NCBI RefSeq assembly: GCF_030457785.1
Contig: NZ_JAKDUI010000004.1
Coordinates: 1-33,101, forward strand
Length of the DNA: 33,101 bases
From: Psychrobacter sp.
GTDB taxonomy: Bacteria > Pseudomonadota > Gammaproteobacteria > Pseudomonadales > Moraxellaceae
Direction of reading: 5' to 3'
The notes beneath the pieces are model-generated. The model was not told where the DNA came from. It ran no database searches and saw only the letters and a list, made by a program, of their open reading frames with translations. Position numbers and translations under genes: made by a program. Position 1 is the stretch's first letter. Each line of letters opens with the position of its first letter. This document shows, in pieces, positions 16,953 to 25,940 of the stretch.

Positions 16953-16983
16953 TGAGACAAATCTCAGCAGCACCACGCAAAGC

Positions 16984-17481
16984 TCATGACTGATTGATCT
17001 GATCCCAAGCCATACCAAACACGTCTGAAACTAAAGCCTTGCCCATCGGTGCATACGGCATTAGCTCAGGGGCAATGACTGAGGTCTGCCATTGTGGCAT
17101 TTGTACCAACATCGGTGCACTGACGCTCAAAACAACCAATACGACAAGTATATTTTTGGCCGCACCCAACACGCCACCCGCCATCTTATCCAGCACACTA
17201 AGTCGTAAGGAACTCAGCACGCCCGAGAACACAAATGCCGCTAGATGCATGACAGCCAATACAGCAATCACCACTAACAAAAACGCCAAGGCTATTTGTA
17301 AAACAGGATTTTCTACAATACCAATTAACTGCGGGGCTATGGAGCTGGCCAACCGAGTGGCAACGACTAAGGCGACAAACCAACCTAGTAATCCAACAGC
17401 TGTCTTAATCAAGCCCACTTGAAAACCACGCCATAAGCCAATCAAGACGACAACAGCAATCACTATGTCCAAACCGCTCAT
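16984..17481 (-). CDS. cvpA: CvpA family membrane protein
   Basis: Inner-membrane protein of the CvpA family, required for colicin V production in E. coli and commonly found next to purF. The 165 residues contain four hydrophobic segments, starting MSGLDIVIAVVVLIGLWRGFQVGLI, with the family's GLxRGF-like motif, then LLGWFVALVVATRLAS and a C-terminal helix. AAGG lies nine bases before ATG. It lies 60 bp after pyrD on the same strand. Its precise molecular role is not established. Confidence 0.93.
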   Translation of the reverse strand: MSGLDIVIAVVVLIGLWRGFQVGLIKTAVGLLGWFVALVVATRLASSIAPQLIGIVENPVLQIALAFLLVVIAVLAVMHLAAFVFSGVLSSLRLSVLDKMAGGVLGAAKNILVVLVVLSVSAPMLVQMPQWQTSVIAPELMPYAPMGKALVSDVFGMAWDQINQS

Positions 17482-17541
17482 GTTTTATGCCTTTTTGGAT
17501 TGATCAACATTGATTTCATCAGCTATTTTATCAGCAGCCAT

Positions 17542-18582
17542 TTAGCGTGAAGTGTCCATCGCATCATAATAACCACCGATAGCCTGAATACAAGACTGTA
17601 CTAACCCAGGACCACGATAAATGAGCCCTGAATATAGTTGAACCATGTCAGCACCTGCTTCTATTTTTTTGACTGCCTTGGCTCCGCTATCAATACCACC
17701 TACACCAATCAAAGCCACCTTACCTTCGAGTTGATCAGAGAACTGCTGTAATATTTGCGTACTGATATGGCTAACTGGACGACCTGATAGACCGCCTGCT
17801 TGGTCACCATCTTGCAAGTCTTCAACGCCTACCCGGCTTAGCGTCGTATTTGTCGCAATCAAACCATCAATTTCAAAATTTATTAACTGCTCAGAGATAT
17901 AATCGACTTGTAACGGTTCTAAATCCGGCGCAACCTTCAAGACCAACGGCACATAAAAACCATATTCGGTAGCCAATTGGCTGTGACGGTTTTTAATCGT
18001 ATCCATCAACTTGGTCAACGCCTCGCCACTCTGCAAGTCCCGTAGGTTCTTGGTATTGGGTGATGAGATGTTGACAGTAATATAAGACGCATGTGGATAC
18101 ACACGCTCTAGACAATAAACATAGTCATCCGCAGCCCGCTCTACCGGTGTATCCGCATTTTTACCGATGTTTATGCCGATATTACCTCTATATTTGCAAG
18201 CCTTGACATTTTCAATCAGATGCTCAACCCCTTGGTTGTTAAAACCCATACGATTAATAATAGCGTCCGCTTGTTTGATTCTAAATAGTCTTGGCTTATC
18301 ATTGCCCTCTTGTGGTCTGGGTGTCACCGTGCCCACCTCTATAAAACCAAAACCCAGCTCAGCAAGAGCATCGATGTAATCGCCATTTTTATCCAGTCCG
18401 GCTGCCAGACCCACTGGATTTGAAAACTGCAATCCCATACAGTCTGTTGGCTGCATTGATTGACCGTATGCCAAACCTAAAACGCGCGCCTTATGAGCCT
18501 TGTCTAATAAAGACAAAGTCATCTCGTGGGCGTGTTCGGGATCCATATTAAACAAGAAAGGACGAAGTAAAGCATAAGACAT
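17542..18582 (-). CDS. pyrD: Class 2 (quinone-linked) dihydroorotate dehydrogenase
   Basis: Oxidises dihydroorotate to orotate in pyrimidine synthesis, passing electrons from FMN to the quinone pool at the inner membrane. Class 2 features: the N-terminal membrane-associating helix ([21 protein letters not shown]), [40 protein letters not shown], and [14 protein letters not shown] with the class 2 catalytic Ser. Later [27 protein letters not shown] forms the phosphate/FMN site. Length 346 is normal. The binding site is poor. cvpA follows 60 bp downstream. Confidence 0.97.
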   Translation of the reverse strand: MSYALLRPFLFNMDPEHAHEMTLSLLDKAHKARVLGLAYGQSMQPTDCMGLQFSNPVGLAAGLDKNGDYIDALAELGFGFIEVGTVTPRPQEGNDKPRLFRIKQADAIINRMGFNNQGVEHLIENVKACKYRGNIGINIGKNADTPVERAADDYVYCLERVYPHASYITVNISSPNTKNLRDLQSGEALTKLMDTIKNRHSQLATEYGFYVPLVLKVAPDLEPLQVDYISEQLINFEIDGLIATNTTLSRVGVEDLQDGDQAGGLSGRPVSHISTQILQQFSDQLEGKVALIGVGGIDSGAKAVKKIEAGADMVQLYSGLIYRGPGLVQSCIQAIGGYYDAMDTSR

Positions 18583-18670
18583 AATAGTAGCGGACCCTAC
18601 TCAAAGTTATGGTGGATAAGAAATGCAAACGGTATCAAACGCCGTGATTATATCAGCTTAGCAGAAATAA

Positions 18671-18698
18671 GAGCAAAGTTTTGAGAGCAAAGTTTCGT
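18671..18698. repeat. 14-bp tandem duplication upstream of pyrD
   Basis: GAGCAAAGTTTTGA is followed directly by GAGCAAAGTTTCGT, with 12 of 14 identical. It lies in the 198-bp spacer between pyrD and the small membrane protein. Confidence 0.65.
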
Positions 18699-18780
18699 AC
18701 GCTAATCTTTATGCCAAATCGTTGATATTTACTCACTACTGATTAATCAAGCACGAGCACAAACCATACGCAATTTGTCA

Positions 18781-19221
18781 CTAAGGTACAGGACGACCGT
18801 CTGTTAACGCTATCCAACCTCTGATAATACGATAAAGATGCCAGATGAACGTAAACATCATAATCATAAATCCAAACCCAGCCACTAATATCGAACCAAT
18901 CGCAATGTTATTGCTATCAGCTATCATACTGACACCGAAACCACCGGCTGCAAAAGAAATAACAACGATACCTATAATAAACCAGACAATGCTATACCAA
19001 AAAGTTTTTATTTGCCAATCAAAGTGCGTGGCCATCCACGAGCCACGGGCATCATGTCGCTTCGCATAGTTCATCACAATAGGCACAACCCACAACAGGC
19101 CAGCGGTAAAGTAGCTGACCACATACAATAAGTAGGTAATGTGATTGTAAGTGGTCAGGGAACGGCGTTTGTCGTTACTTAATTCTTCACTTATCATGTT
19201 TCCATCCATATTTGCGCGCAT
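18781..19221 (-). CDS. Small multi-pass membrane protein, DUF4870-like
   Basis: A 146-residue protein of unknown role. It has three or four hydrophobic helices: HITYLLYVVSYFTAGLLWVVPIV, TFWYSIVWFIIGIVVISFA, and GSILVAGFGFMIMMFTFIWHLYRIIRGW. The first helix preceded by TTYNH, the HFDWQIKTFWYSI segment between helices and the final RIIRGWIALTDGRP suit the DUF4870 group of small membrane proteins. Three candidate Met codons lie within the first nine residues. The third (19197) follows GGATGGAA and may be the true start. It sits alone between gspM and pyrD with 198-239 bp gaps. Confidence 0.8.
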   Translation of the reverse strand: MRANMDGNMISEELSNDKRRSLTTYNHITYLLYVVSYFTAGLLWVVPIVMNYAKRHDARGSWMATHFDWQIKTFWYSIVWFIIGIVVISFAAGGFGVSMIADSNNIAIGSILVAGFGFMIMMFTFIWHLYRIIRGWIALTDGRPVP

Positions 19222-19379
19222 ATTTTTATTTTATTATTATCTGTCGTGTTGCGCGGTTAGTTAATTTGACGCTTTACTAACTATTTAATTGTGCCAAACA
19301 TGTCTGTTTTCAATAGGAACCTTGCCCGCAGCTACTTTTGGTGTCGGGTCTAGCTTCTTAGAGTCAGCTTTAGATAGTG

Positions 19380-19421
19380 AAGCGTTTAGGTCGAGGCGTT
19401 TGAGTCGAAGCGCTTAGGCCA
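19380..19421. repeat. Three tandem 14-bp repeats downstream of gspM
   Basis: AAGCGTTTAGGTCG, AGGCGTTTGAGTCG and AAGCGCTTAGGCCA follow without gaps. They lie in the 239-bp spacer between gspM and the small membrane protein. Confidence 0.7.
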
Positions 19422-19460
19422 ATGTCATGGATGCCCACGCACCTTTAGTCAGTGCTCAGA

Positions 19461-20027
19461 TTATGAGCCAACTGTAGCGTTTACTTGAATGGATTTATTA
19501 GCAGGGTCTTGCTGCATAGATAGCTGCGTAAACTGCCAACCCTGCTGTTTTAGCTTCCCCAACGCCGAACTGATCACTGCTTGGCTGGCATGGTTAAAAC
19601 TCAACTGCACCGCATCACCTGCTGCGACAACTTGGGCATTATTGATACCCGATTCATTTAATAATGCATTGATACTATTGGCAGGTGGCAGAGCGGACTC
19701 ACCATCGGCAGCATTCATAACATTCATGTCGATGTTGCTAGCTTGAGCACGTAACCAAAAATAATCAGCCACTTGTTCTTGATAGTTAGCCTTACTATCT
19801 TTTGCTGCTTGATGCACGCTATAACCGCCATAGCCACCGATTAGCAACAACAAGAAGACCGACAACAATACCAGTGCCATCTGATCACGAGAAGGCAACG
19901 CTTGCCAGCGAGACGCCAGTAAGCTCTGATAACGCCTCATAGGCTCTGACAGTGCATTCGTTCCGGCGCGACTGCCTTTATCTAAACTGGCTGTATTGCC
20001 TTTAGCTCGGCGCTGAAATCGTTTCAT
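19461..20027 (-). CDS. gspM: Type II secretion protein GspM
   Basis: Inner-membrane assembly-platform protein of the type II secretion system, partner of GspL. 188 residues: a basic cytosolic N-terminus, one membrane helix (MALVLLSVFLLLLIGGYGGYSV) and a periplasmic ferredoxin-like domain ending in LKQQGWQFTQLSMQQDP. The cytosolic part is longer than usual. RYQSLLASRWQALPSRDQMALV just before the helix is the typical GspM entry pattern. AAAAGG precedes ATG. The gene begins 56 bp after gspL. Sequence conservation in this family is low, so the call leans on topology and on the neighbour. Confidence 0.85.
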   Translation of the reverse strand: MKRFQRRAKGNTASLDKGSRAGTNALSEPMRRYQSLLASRWQALPSRDQMALVLLSVFLLLLIGGYGGYSVHQAAKDSKANYQEQVADYFWLRAQASNIDMNVMNAADGESALPPANSINALLNESGINNAQVVAAGDAVQLSFNHASQAVISSALGKLKQQGWQFTQLSMQQDPANKSIQVNATVGS

Positions 20028-20083
20028 TATTTACCTTTTGCTAACGTTTGACGCTGATTGTCGTCGGATAATTTACAATCAAA

Positions 20084-21349
20084 TTATGATGTTGCCACAG
20101 CTTCTTGTGTGTCGATATTTTCCACAATGCTGACAGTCACTTCCCCACTAAATTGCCCTTGCTCATCATTGCTGACTTGTGCGAGCTTAGCATTCAAACC
20201 TTCTGCTACCAATGTACTAGTAAACTCATCAAGACTATCACGATCAGCAGCAATCAATGTGAAACTCAGCGCCGTTGGTTGCATGACTAATGTCTGTACG
20301 TGTAATGAAGATTGTTTAATTAAAGGTGATATTCGTGATAACGCTGCCATGTGGAGCGTCTGATCTTGACTGCCGGTCTGTAGTTTGGGTTGCAACTGCA
20401 CTTGCAAATCTGTGCGGGCACTTAAAGGCTCATCGGCAAACCAAGATTGATACTGACTAGCAATCTCAGCCTTAGTTGCCGTTGTTGCTTCATTGTACTG
20501 ATACCATTGAACACCATCAGTGACCATCTGTAATACCAGTGCCGATAGTGCTACTATCATTGCCACACGTAAATGTGGTGACAGCTGTGACTCTGTCGAC
20601 TTAACAAAAAAGTTCAGTGCATGACGTTCAGGATTTGCGATGGGAGTCGGTGTCCCGGTTAAAGCAGTCAATAGTAACTGATGCTCAGCAATCAGATCTG
20701 CTGTTTGCGCCATAAAATCGGCTTGCGCTTCTGAGCGGTCATCATCTGAGTCCATTATAGGAGATAAGATATTTACATCACTCAAGTGCGGGAAATGCTC
20801 AAATATTAACGGCAAGTAACTGACCGCCATACCTTGACGCACGGATTGGCGTAGTAGCATGGTTTGGTTGTCTTGATACAGCGTGACTTGCTGACCGCCA
20901 CCTTCCTCTGGTATGGGAAGCAATAAGAAATCCGGCATCAACGCCGTGATGTTCATACCTACTAACTGAGCACTTTGTTGCCAGGATTCAATATCACTTT
21001 GCGCCAATGCGTATAGTTGATGGCTATCAGTATGACTGATTTGTCGAACGGACAACTGCTCGACAGGAGTCAGTGATATTTCTTCAAACAGATACTGCTT
21101 GCCACTATTGCCCAGCTGTTTTAGCTGCGCGGCACTAATTTCAGTAGCTACTTGTAAGACATGACTTGAAGGAAAATATAGACACAGTGATTTTTTCGCT
21201 TTCGGTTGCGCTTTCAGTTGCGCTTTCGATTTATGACCGCCATAGATATCTTGTAGTTGTTGCCAACCATCAACGGTTTTCCATTGCTGGATATCATCAT
21301 GCCAGACAGCTAATGGGCTATGCTGCGCTCTCAACCAAACATGTAACAC
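20084..21349 (-). CDS. gspL: Type II secretion protein GspL
   Basis: Bitopic inner-membrane protein linking the GspE ATPase to the type II secretion platform. 421 residues: an actin-like cytosolic domain (YLFEEISLTPVEQLSVRQ; VGMNITALMPDFLLLP), a membrane helix near the middle (MIVALSALVLQMVTDG), then a periplasmic domain. The start is GTG with AAGGA nine bases upstream. A 12-bp unit repeats three times in the early coding region (21197-21232) and gives a KAQ-rich stretch. gspM follows. The other Gsp genes are not in the window, so the pair is dispersed, as is seen in Acinetobacter relatives. Confidence 0.88.
   Translation of the reverse strand: MLHVWLRAQHSPLAVWHDDIQQWKTVDGWQQLQDIYGGHKSKAQLKAQPKAKKSLCLYFPSSHVLQVATEISAAQLKQLGNSGKQYLFEEISLTPVEQLSVRQISHTDSHQLYALAQSDIESWQQSAQLVGMNITALMPDFLLLPIPEEGGGQQVTLYQDNQTMLLRQSVRQGMAVSYLPLIFEHFPHLSDVNILSPIMDSDDDRSEAQADFMAQTADLIAEHQLLLTALTGTPTPIANPERHALNFFVKSTESQLSPHLRVAMIVALSALVLQMVTDGVQWYQYNEATTATKAEIASQYQSWFADEPLSARTDLQVQLQPKLQTGSQDQTLHMAALSRISPLIKQSSLHVQTLVMQPTALSFTLIAADRDSLDEFTSTLVAEGLNAKLAQVSNDEQGQFSGEVTVSIVENIDTQEAVATS
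21197..21232. repeat. gspL: In-frame 12-bp tandem repeat within gspL
   Basis: CGCTTTCGGTTG, CGCTTTCAGTTG and CGCTTTCGATTT are adjacent. They encode a lysine/alanine/glutamine-rich patch (KAQLKAQPKA) in the cytosolic domain. The unit length keeps frame. Confidence 0.65.
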
Positions 21350-21477
21350 TTAGCATGTCCTTAATTATTGAAGCATTTATAAAAAGACTATTATGACTGC
21401 AGAAAATAACTGCAAAATTTAACTGGGTTGTTCATACCCGAAATTCTTGGATTATTTATAAACACTGATTTGTCATG

Positions 21478-21936
21478 TTAGAACGGCTGATCGGGGACAA
21501 ACCGATCTACTTCTTTTGCCATACCCGTCATCACAAAGTCCATCTCAAATACTCGTGCTTCTGCTAAGGAAAATGACTCGGGATAATCACCCGTCAGTAA
21601 CCCAGCAATGTTAGCAACGATTGACATATGACACACAACGACTATGCAATCAGCGTCAATATCGGCGATGTCTATTATTGCCTGTCGCGCATCATCAGAA
21701 GGCGTAATATTATCCTGAGTGCTAGAGGGTACTTCAGGCGCACTCGACTGAAATGCCGCCAAGGTCTGCTGTGCCCTATCATAGGGACTGACAACAAACT
21801 GACTGGGTTGATAGTGGGTGATGACGTATTCAGCAGTTTGCGCAGCCTGCTGTTGACCAAACGTTGTCAGCTGACGTGCACTGTCAGGACGTGTCTCATT
21901 TTCTGCCTGACCATGACGTACAAGTATAATTTTCAT
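21478..21936 (-). CDS. sixA: Phosphohistidine phosphatase SixA
   Basis: Small histidine-phosphatase-fold enzyme; SixA removes phosphate from phosphohistidine proteins such as ArcB or PTS components. Starts MKIILVRHGQAE with the RHG catalytic motif. SPYDRAQQTLAAF supplies the second conserved region and VVCHMSIVANIAGLLTGD the second catalytic His. 152 residues matches SixA and lacks the insertions of larger phosphatases. AGAGGAAGG lies just before ATG. It begins 39 bases after gpsA and is probably co-transcribed with it. The biological target here is unknown. Confidence 0.93.
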   Translation of the reverse strand: MKIILVRHGQAENETRPDSARQLTTFGQQQAAQTAEYVITHYQPSQFVVSPYDRAQQTLAAFQSSAPEVPSSTQDNITPSDDARQAIIDIADIDADCIVVVCHMSIVANIAGLLTGDYPESFSLAEARVFEMDFVMTGMAKEVDRFVPDQPF

Positions 21937-21975
21937 AACCTTCCTCTACACAGCCTTGGTGCCAACACACTGGCA

Positions 21976-23262
21976 CTATTTGCTGTCATCAGCACTATCA
22001 TTTTTTGATGTTTTTACGTGAGCAGTTAGCGCGTCATTACTGTGGTCATGCGCCATGACAAACTCGACGTCACTACGGAATCCTGCTTCCATCAGGTGCA
22101 ATGCAACCCCTAATGCCGCTTTGTCTTCATAAATAACGGCATAAAGAGCGTGAGTGATAGGCATATAGATGCCTTCTTGGGTCGCCTTTTCATGTACTTG
22201 CTGAATGGTATTAACCCCTTCAGCAGTCTGACCGAGTTTTTTGACGGCCGCATCAATGTTCATGCCACGGCCTAGCATATTACCAACACGGAAATTGCGA
22301 CTGAGCTCTGAACTACAAGTGGCATATAAATCACCCACTCCTGATAGTCCTAAGAAAGTTAATGGGTTAGCACCCGACTCAACACCAAAACGGCTCATCT
22401 CAGCGAGAGCCCGTGTCAGGATCATGGCCTTGGTATTCTCTCCTACTTCATAAGCGGCAGCCATACCCATCGCTATCGCATATATATTTTTGAGAGCACC
22501 GCCCAGTTCAACCCCTTTGACATCGTCACTAGCAAACACTCGGAAAAACGCACTATGCAACGCTGCTTGAACCGCGTGACGAAGTGGCTCAGACTCACTA
22601 GCGATAACCGTAGCGGACGGCATGTTTTTCATGATTTCTATGGCCAAATTCGGGCCTGACATCACACCAAAATTTACTTCTGGTAATTCGTCATTGATGA
22701 TGTCACTCATCAAGGCAAAGGTATCTTTTTCCATGCCCTTGGTTAACGACACAATAGACTGCCCACTCACAAAAGGAGCGATGTTTTTTAGCGTCTCGCG
22801 AAAAGCCAAGCCAGGGACTGCAATAAAGATAATATCTTTGTCTTTGACGGCTGCTTCTAAATCATGACTATACTTTAGGCGATCATCCAGCTTATGCCCT
22901 GGTAAGTATTTTTTGTTGGTTTGGGTTTTTGCCATTGACCTGACAGTACGTTTGTTTCGTACCCATAGCGTCGTATCACAGCCATTACGTGCCGCGAGGT
23001 TTGCCATGGCAGTACCAAAACTTCCACCACCTAAAAATGCCAAACGCAGCTTGGTAGGATTACTGTGAATCTCTTCCATATTTTTTGCAACCGCCGATTC
23101 TACAGCACTAGGATTGAGCTTCTTACGACCAATACCCGACTTAGTTGCCCGATCAATGAGCCCCCCAAGCAAACTGTTTTGCTTATCCGAGGTGCTTTTG
23201 TCCGTTAGACTGGCGTCGTTACTGGTTTTTTTACGACTGTCGTTTGAGCTGCTCATGTTCAT
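21976..23262 (-). CDS. gpsA: Glycerol-3-phosphate dehydrogenase [NAD(P)+] with N-terminal extension
   Basis: Makes sn-glycerol-3-phosphate from dihydroxyacetone phosphate for phospholipid synthesis. The enzyme core begins near residue 72 with the dinucleotide loop FLGGGSFGTAMA. It then has GMEKDTFALMSDII, SGPNLAIEI and GVELGGALKNIYAIAMG with the catalytic Lys, and ends near residue 410. Total 428 residues against about 330-340 for most GpsA. The extra 70 or so N-terminal residues are polar and rich in Ser, Asp and Lys (SSSNDSRKKTSNDAS). A second Met at residue 3 is an equally good start. sixA follows 39 bases downstream. Confidence 0.96.
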   Translation of the reverse strand: MNMSSSNDSRKKTSNDASLTDKSTSDKQNSLLGGLIDRATKSGIGRKKLNPSAVESAVAKNMEEIHSNPTKLRLAFLGGGSFGTAMANLAARNGCDTTLWVRNKRTVRSMAKTQTNKKYLPGHKLDDRLKYSHDLEAAVKDKDIIFIAVPGLAFRETLKNIAPFVSGQSIVSLTKGMEKDTFALMSDIINDELPEVNFGVMSGPNLAIEIMKNMPSATVIASESEPLRHAVQAALHSAFFRVFASDDVKGVELGGALKNIYAIAMGMAAAYEVGENTKAMILTRALAEMSRFGVESGANPLTFLGLSGVGDLYATCSSELSRNFRVGNMLGRGMNIDAAVKKLGQTAEGVNTIQQVHEKATQEGIYMPITHALYAVIYEDKAALGVALHLMEAGFRSDVEFVMAHDHSNDALTAHVKTSKNDSADDSK

Positions 23263-23381
23263 TCATCCATATTGACTGACTTATTGGTTGATAGCATTAT
23301 CATGATTGGAAACCAAGATAGCTGACTCTCTTCTGGATTTTTTATAATGGCCAGCGGCTAAACTAAAAAATCTCATTCGCT

Positions 23382-24026
23382 TTATGATTCAAAGCGTACT
23401 ATTGGTTCGATATCAAAAGGCTTACGTTCTGGATCATCGACAGGGCTCGTACCAGTATAAACAAAAGCCGCTACATAATCATCTGGTCCGACGCCGAAAT
23501 ATGCTTTCACAGCTGGTTCGTTACATAACAAACCAGTCCGCCATACCGTACTAAACCCTTGAGCTTTTAGTGCCAAAATCAAGTTTTGTACTGCAGCGCC
23601 CGTACTTAACATTTGCTCAAACGGAGGTACTTTCTCGTGCGCTTGAATTTTAGTCACGGCCGTGATGATAACTGGTGCTCTTAACGGCATACCACGAGTT
23701 TTCTCTATGGTTGTTTCTGTCACTTCTTCATTTTCTTGCGCCGCTTTTTCTTGTTCCGCTGTTACGAGCGCCTCACCTAGCTGATGGCGGGCAGCGCCTT
23801 CGGTCACGATAAATCGCCATGGATTAAGATTCTTATGGTCTGGAGCCGTTGCAGCGCATTCGATTGCCTTTTCAATCTGTTCGCGAGTGGGCGCTGGCGT
23901 GTCTAAATTGCCCATACTGCGCCTGGACTTAATCCAGCCTATCATCTCTTCACTACTTATTGGCATGCTATCAGTCGTTATATCTTTGGTAGATAACTTT
24001 TGATTACTTGTCTTAGAGGCAGTCAT
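23382..24026 (-). CDS. Nitroreductase-family flavoprotein (YdjA-like)
   Basis: Predicted FMN-dependent NAD(P)H oxidoreductase. Seen: IKSRRSMGNLDTPAPTREQI, then CAATAPDHKNLNPWRFIV (the FMN-binding segment typical of the YdjA group), LSTGAAVQNLILALKAQGFSTVWRTG and FGVGPDDYVAAFVYTG. 214 residues; a 25-residue polar N-terminus precedes the usual start. AAGGAG precedes the ATG at 24026. Physiological substrate is not evident. The gene stands between gpsA and zapE with 84-120 bp gaps. Confidence 0.93.
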   Translation of the reverse strand: MTASKTSNQKLSTKDITTDSMPISSEEMIGWIKSRRSMGNLDTPAPTREQIEKAIECAATAPDHKNLNPWRFIVTEGAARHQLGEALVTAEQEKAAQENEEVTETTIEKTRGMPLRAPVIITAVTKIQAHEKVPPFEQMLSTGAAVQNLILALKAQGFSTVWRTGLLCNEPAVKAYFGVGPDDYVAAFVYTGTSPVDDPERKPFDIEPIVRFES

Positions 24027-24109
24027 TGCAGCTCCTTATTTATTATTGTCTTTGAAGAATTGAAGGCGGGTTTTATATATTTATACCTCTGTGACTGTGA
24101 ATATTTTCA

Positions 24110-25210
24110 CTATGCCACCTCTTCGATACGATGCTCCATGCGCAGATAGTCTTCTGACTGCATTTCCAGCAAACGAGAGCGAGTGCGTTCAATCTCAAAA
24201 GCCAGCTTCTCACCTTGATAGAGATCTAAAATCGATTGCTCAGCGCGCACCAATAACTTAACACGGCGATCATAAAACTCATCGACCAGATAGATAAAAC
24301 GACGTGTCGGATCACGGAAATCATCATCTAATGCAGGAACCGCATTAACCAAGACGGTATTGAACTGTTTGGCGATTTCAATAAAATCTGCAGCAGAGCG
24401 CGGCTCCATACATAAATGCCGGAAGTCACAAAACAAAATATCTTCGGTGCGTGCGTTGATTTTTATCTTTCGCCCATTGATATCGATAGGATCACTGCTG
24501 ATTTTTTGATTGTTAGAAAGACTAGCAAAACGGTTGGCGAGCCAGTGGTGATTAGCCTTCGTCAGAGGTGACTCATACAGCTCAGCTTGCTGTAGTACTC
24601 GCAGACGATAATCGATACCTGAGTCGATATTCATCACTGTGGTATGATTTTCAACCTCAGCGATAGCAGGCAAGAACCGATCACGATGCAAGCCGTCTTT
24701 ATATAATCCAGCTGGCTCAATATTTGATGTAGCGACTAGCGTAACCCCACGATTAAACAGCATCGTAAACAAATCCCCTAAAATCATAGCGTCGGAGACG
24801 TTCGAGACAAAAAACTCATCAAAGCAGATGATAACGGCTTCTTCATGGATAATATCAGCCACTTTTTCTAATGGGTCGCTTTTACCTTGCAGTTTATTCA
24901 GCTCGCGGTGGACACGCTGCATGAAGTGGTGAAAGTGCTGACGCATCTTACGATCATTAGTCAATGCATCATAAAACATATCCATCATCCACGTTTTACC
25001 ACGGCCCACACCGCCCCACATATACAAGCCTTTTGGCACAGTCGGCTTAGCTTTTAAAAAGCCAAAAATACCTTTTTTTTGCGGCTCGCTATTATTGAGC
25101 TGTTGATACAAATCATCAAGGTAGCTCATAGCTTGGTATTGCTGCTCATCTCGAGTAAAGTCATCCGTACTGATGGCTTGCTCGTAACGTTGCAATGGGG
25201 ATAAACTCAT
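24110..25210 (-). CDS. zapE: Cell division ATPase ZapE (AFG1-like)
   Basis: AAA-type ATPase of the ZapE/AFG1 family, which affects Z-ring stability in E. coli. Walker A is GGVGRGKT (about residue 66-73) and Walker B VIICFDEFFV. A conserved TLVATSNIEP sensor and a C-terminal YLVDEFYDRRVKLLVRA match the family. The track begins at a GTG at 25267, which adds 19 residues with no support. ATG at 25210 (MSLSPLQRYEQ) gives 366 residues, like the family; ATG at 25222 is the alternative. The hydrolase gene ends 76 bp upstream on the same strand. Confidence 0.95.
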   Translation of the reverse strand: MSLSPLQRYEQAISTDDFTRDEQQYQAMSYLDDLYQQLNNSEPQKKGIFGFLKAKPTVPKGLYMWGGVGRGKTWMMDMFYDALTNDRKMRQHFHHFMQRVHRELNKLQGKSDPLEKVADIIHEEAVIICFDEFFVSNVSDAMILGDLFTMLFNRGVTLVATSNIEPAGLYKDGLHRDRFLPAIAEVENHTTVMNIDSGIDYRLRVLQQAELYESPLTKANHHWLANRFASLSNNQKISSDPIDINGRKIKINARTEDILFCDFRHLCMEPRSAADFIEIAKQFNTVLVNAVPALDDDFRDPTRRFIYLVDEFYDRRVKLLVRAEQSILDLYQGEKLAFEIERTRSRLLEMQSEDYLRMEHRIEEVA

Positions 25211-25286
25211 AATACGACTCATTATTAAATAAAATAATTGTGTTTTAACCACTCGTACAGTCAACACGGATTAATACCAACCACAC

Positions 25287-25940
25287 CTAGTTCAAAACGC
25301 TATGCTGTTCTAGCAATTTTTTTAATTCAGACAAACGACCATGAAAAAAGTGCCCAGCACCATCTACCACGCTCACATCAATCCCTAAGCGCTCAGCAAA
25401 TGCTTGCATAGAAGCAGGGTCAATGACTTCATCCGCATTGCCATAGACCTCAAAGGTTTTATCAGCAGGCAACTGAATATCACTACTGTCATTTTTTTCT
25501 ACTGATGGCGCGATCAATGCAATGTTGGCAACCTCAAAATCACTCACGTCCCAAATATGCGATGCCTCAAGTACTTGCTCCGCAGCCCGTGCGACGACAT
25601 AGCCCCCAAATGAAAAACCACCAAGCCATAGTTTGCGTGCATTGGTTTGTTCTGCAATCCATTGTAGCACGGTCATCGCATCGACGACTTCACCATCAGC
25701 GTAGTCATGCTCACCTGTTGACTGACCGACACCCCGGAAATTAAAACGCACCACATGCATGCCGTTATCACGGGCAAAACGGTACATCGTAGTCACTACT
25801 TTATTGGTCATCGTACCATCAAACAACGGGTTAGGATGACACAATAACGCCACCGTGTCGGTACTTGGGTCATTGGGATTGTCTTTTTGCCATAGTGCAT
25901 CAACTTCGAGAACACCAGCTGGAGCAGGAATTAATTGCAT
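25287..25940 (-). CDS. Alpha/beta hydrolase
   Basis: Small single-domain alpha/beta hydrolase of 217 residues. Seen: CHPNPLFDGTMTNKVV as the oxyanion-side HPxP loop, FNFRGVGQSTGEHDYADGE, nucleophile elbow GGFSFGGYV with the Ser, a late Asp in YGNADEVIDP and His in GAGHFFHGRL, so the triad is complete. It has no signal peptide and is cytosolic. The close resemblance is to the conserved proteobacterial CocE/YjfP-like esterases of unknown substrate. It is the first gene of the zapE-side minus-strand group. Confidence 0.9.
   Translation of the reverse strand: MQLIPAPAGVLEVDALWQKDNPNDPSTDTVALLCHPNPLFDGTMTNKVVTTMYRFARDNGMHVVRFNFRGVGQSTGEHDYADGEVVDAMTVLQWIAEQTNARKLWLGGFSFGGYVVARAAEQVLEASHIWDVSDFEVANIALIAPSVEKNDSSDIQLPADKTFEVYGNADEVIDPASMQAFAERLGIDVSVVDGAGHFFHGRLSELKKLLEQHSVLN

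Larger units (their letters stand above)
16656..16983. other. 328-bp cvpA-purF spacer with three repeat structures
   Basis: No gene. From right to left in the direction of transcription it holds three tandem 16-bp repeats (16905-16952), an inverted repeat GTCATAAA/TTTATGAC with an inner ATCGA/TCGAT (16797-16840), and a second inverted repeat CGGCAAGG/CCTTGCCG (16697-16750). The purF promoter or leader control should lie here. I see no sequence matching the E. coli PurR palindrome. Confidence 0.6.

Noticed and set aside
16656-16983. PurR-type operator before purF
   Set aside because: No ACGCAAACGTTTGCGT-like palindrome is present; the visible dyads are of other sequence.
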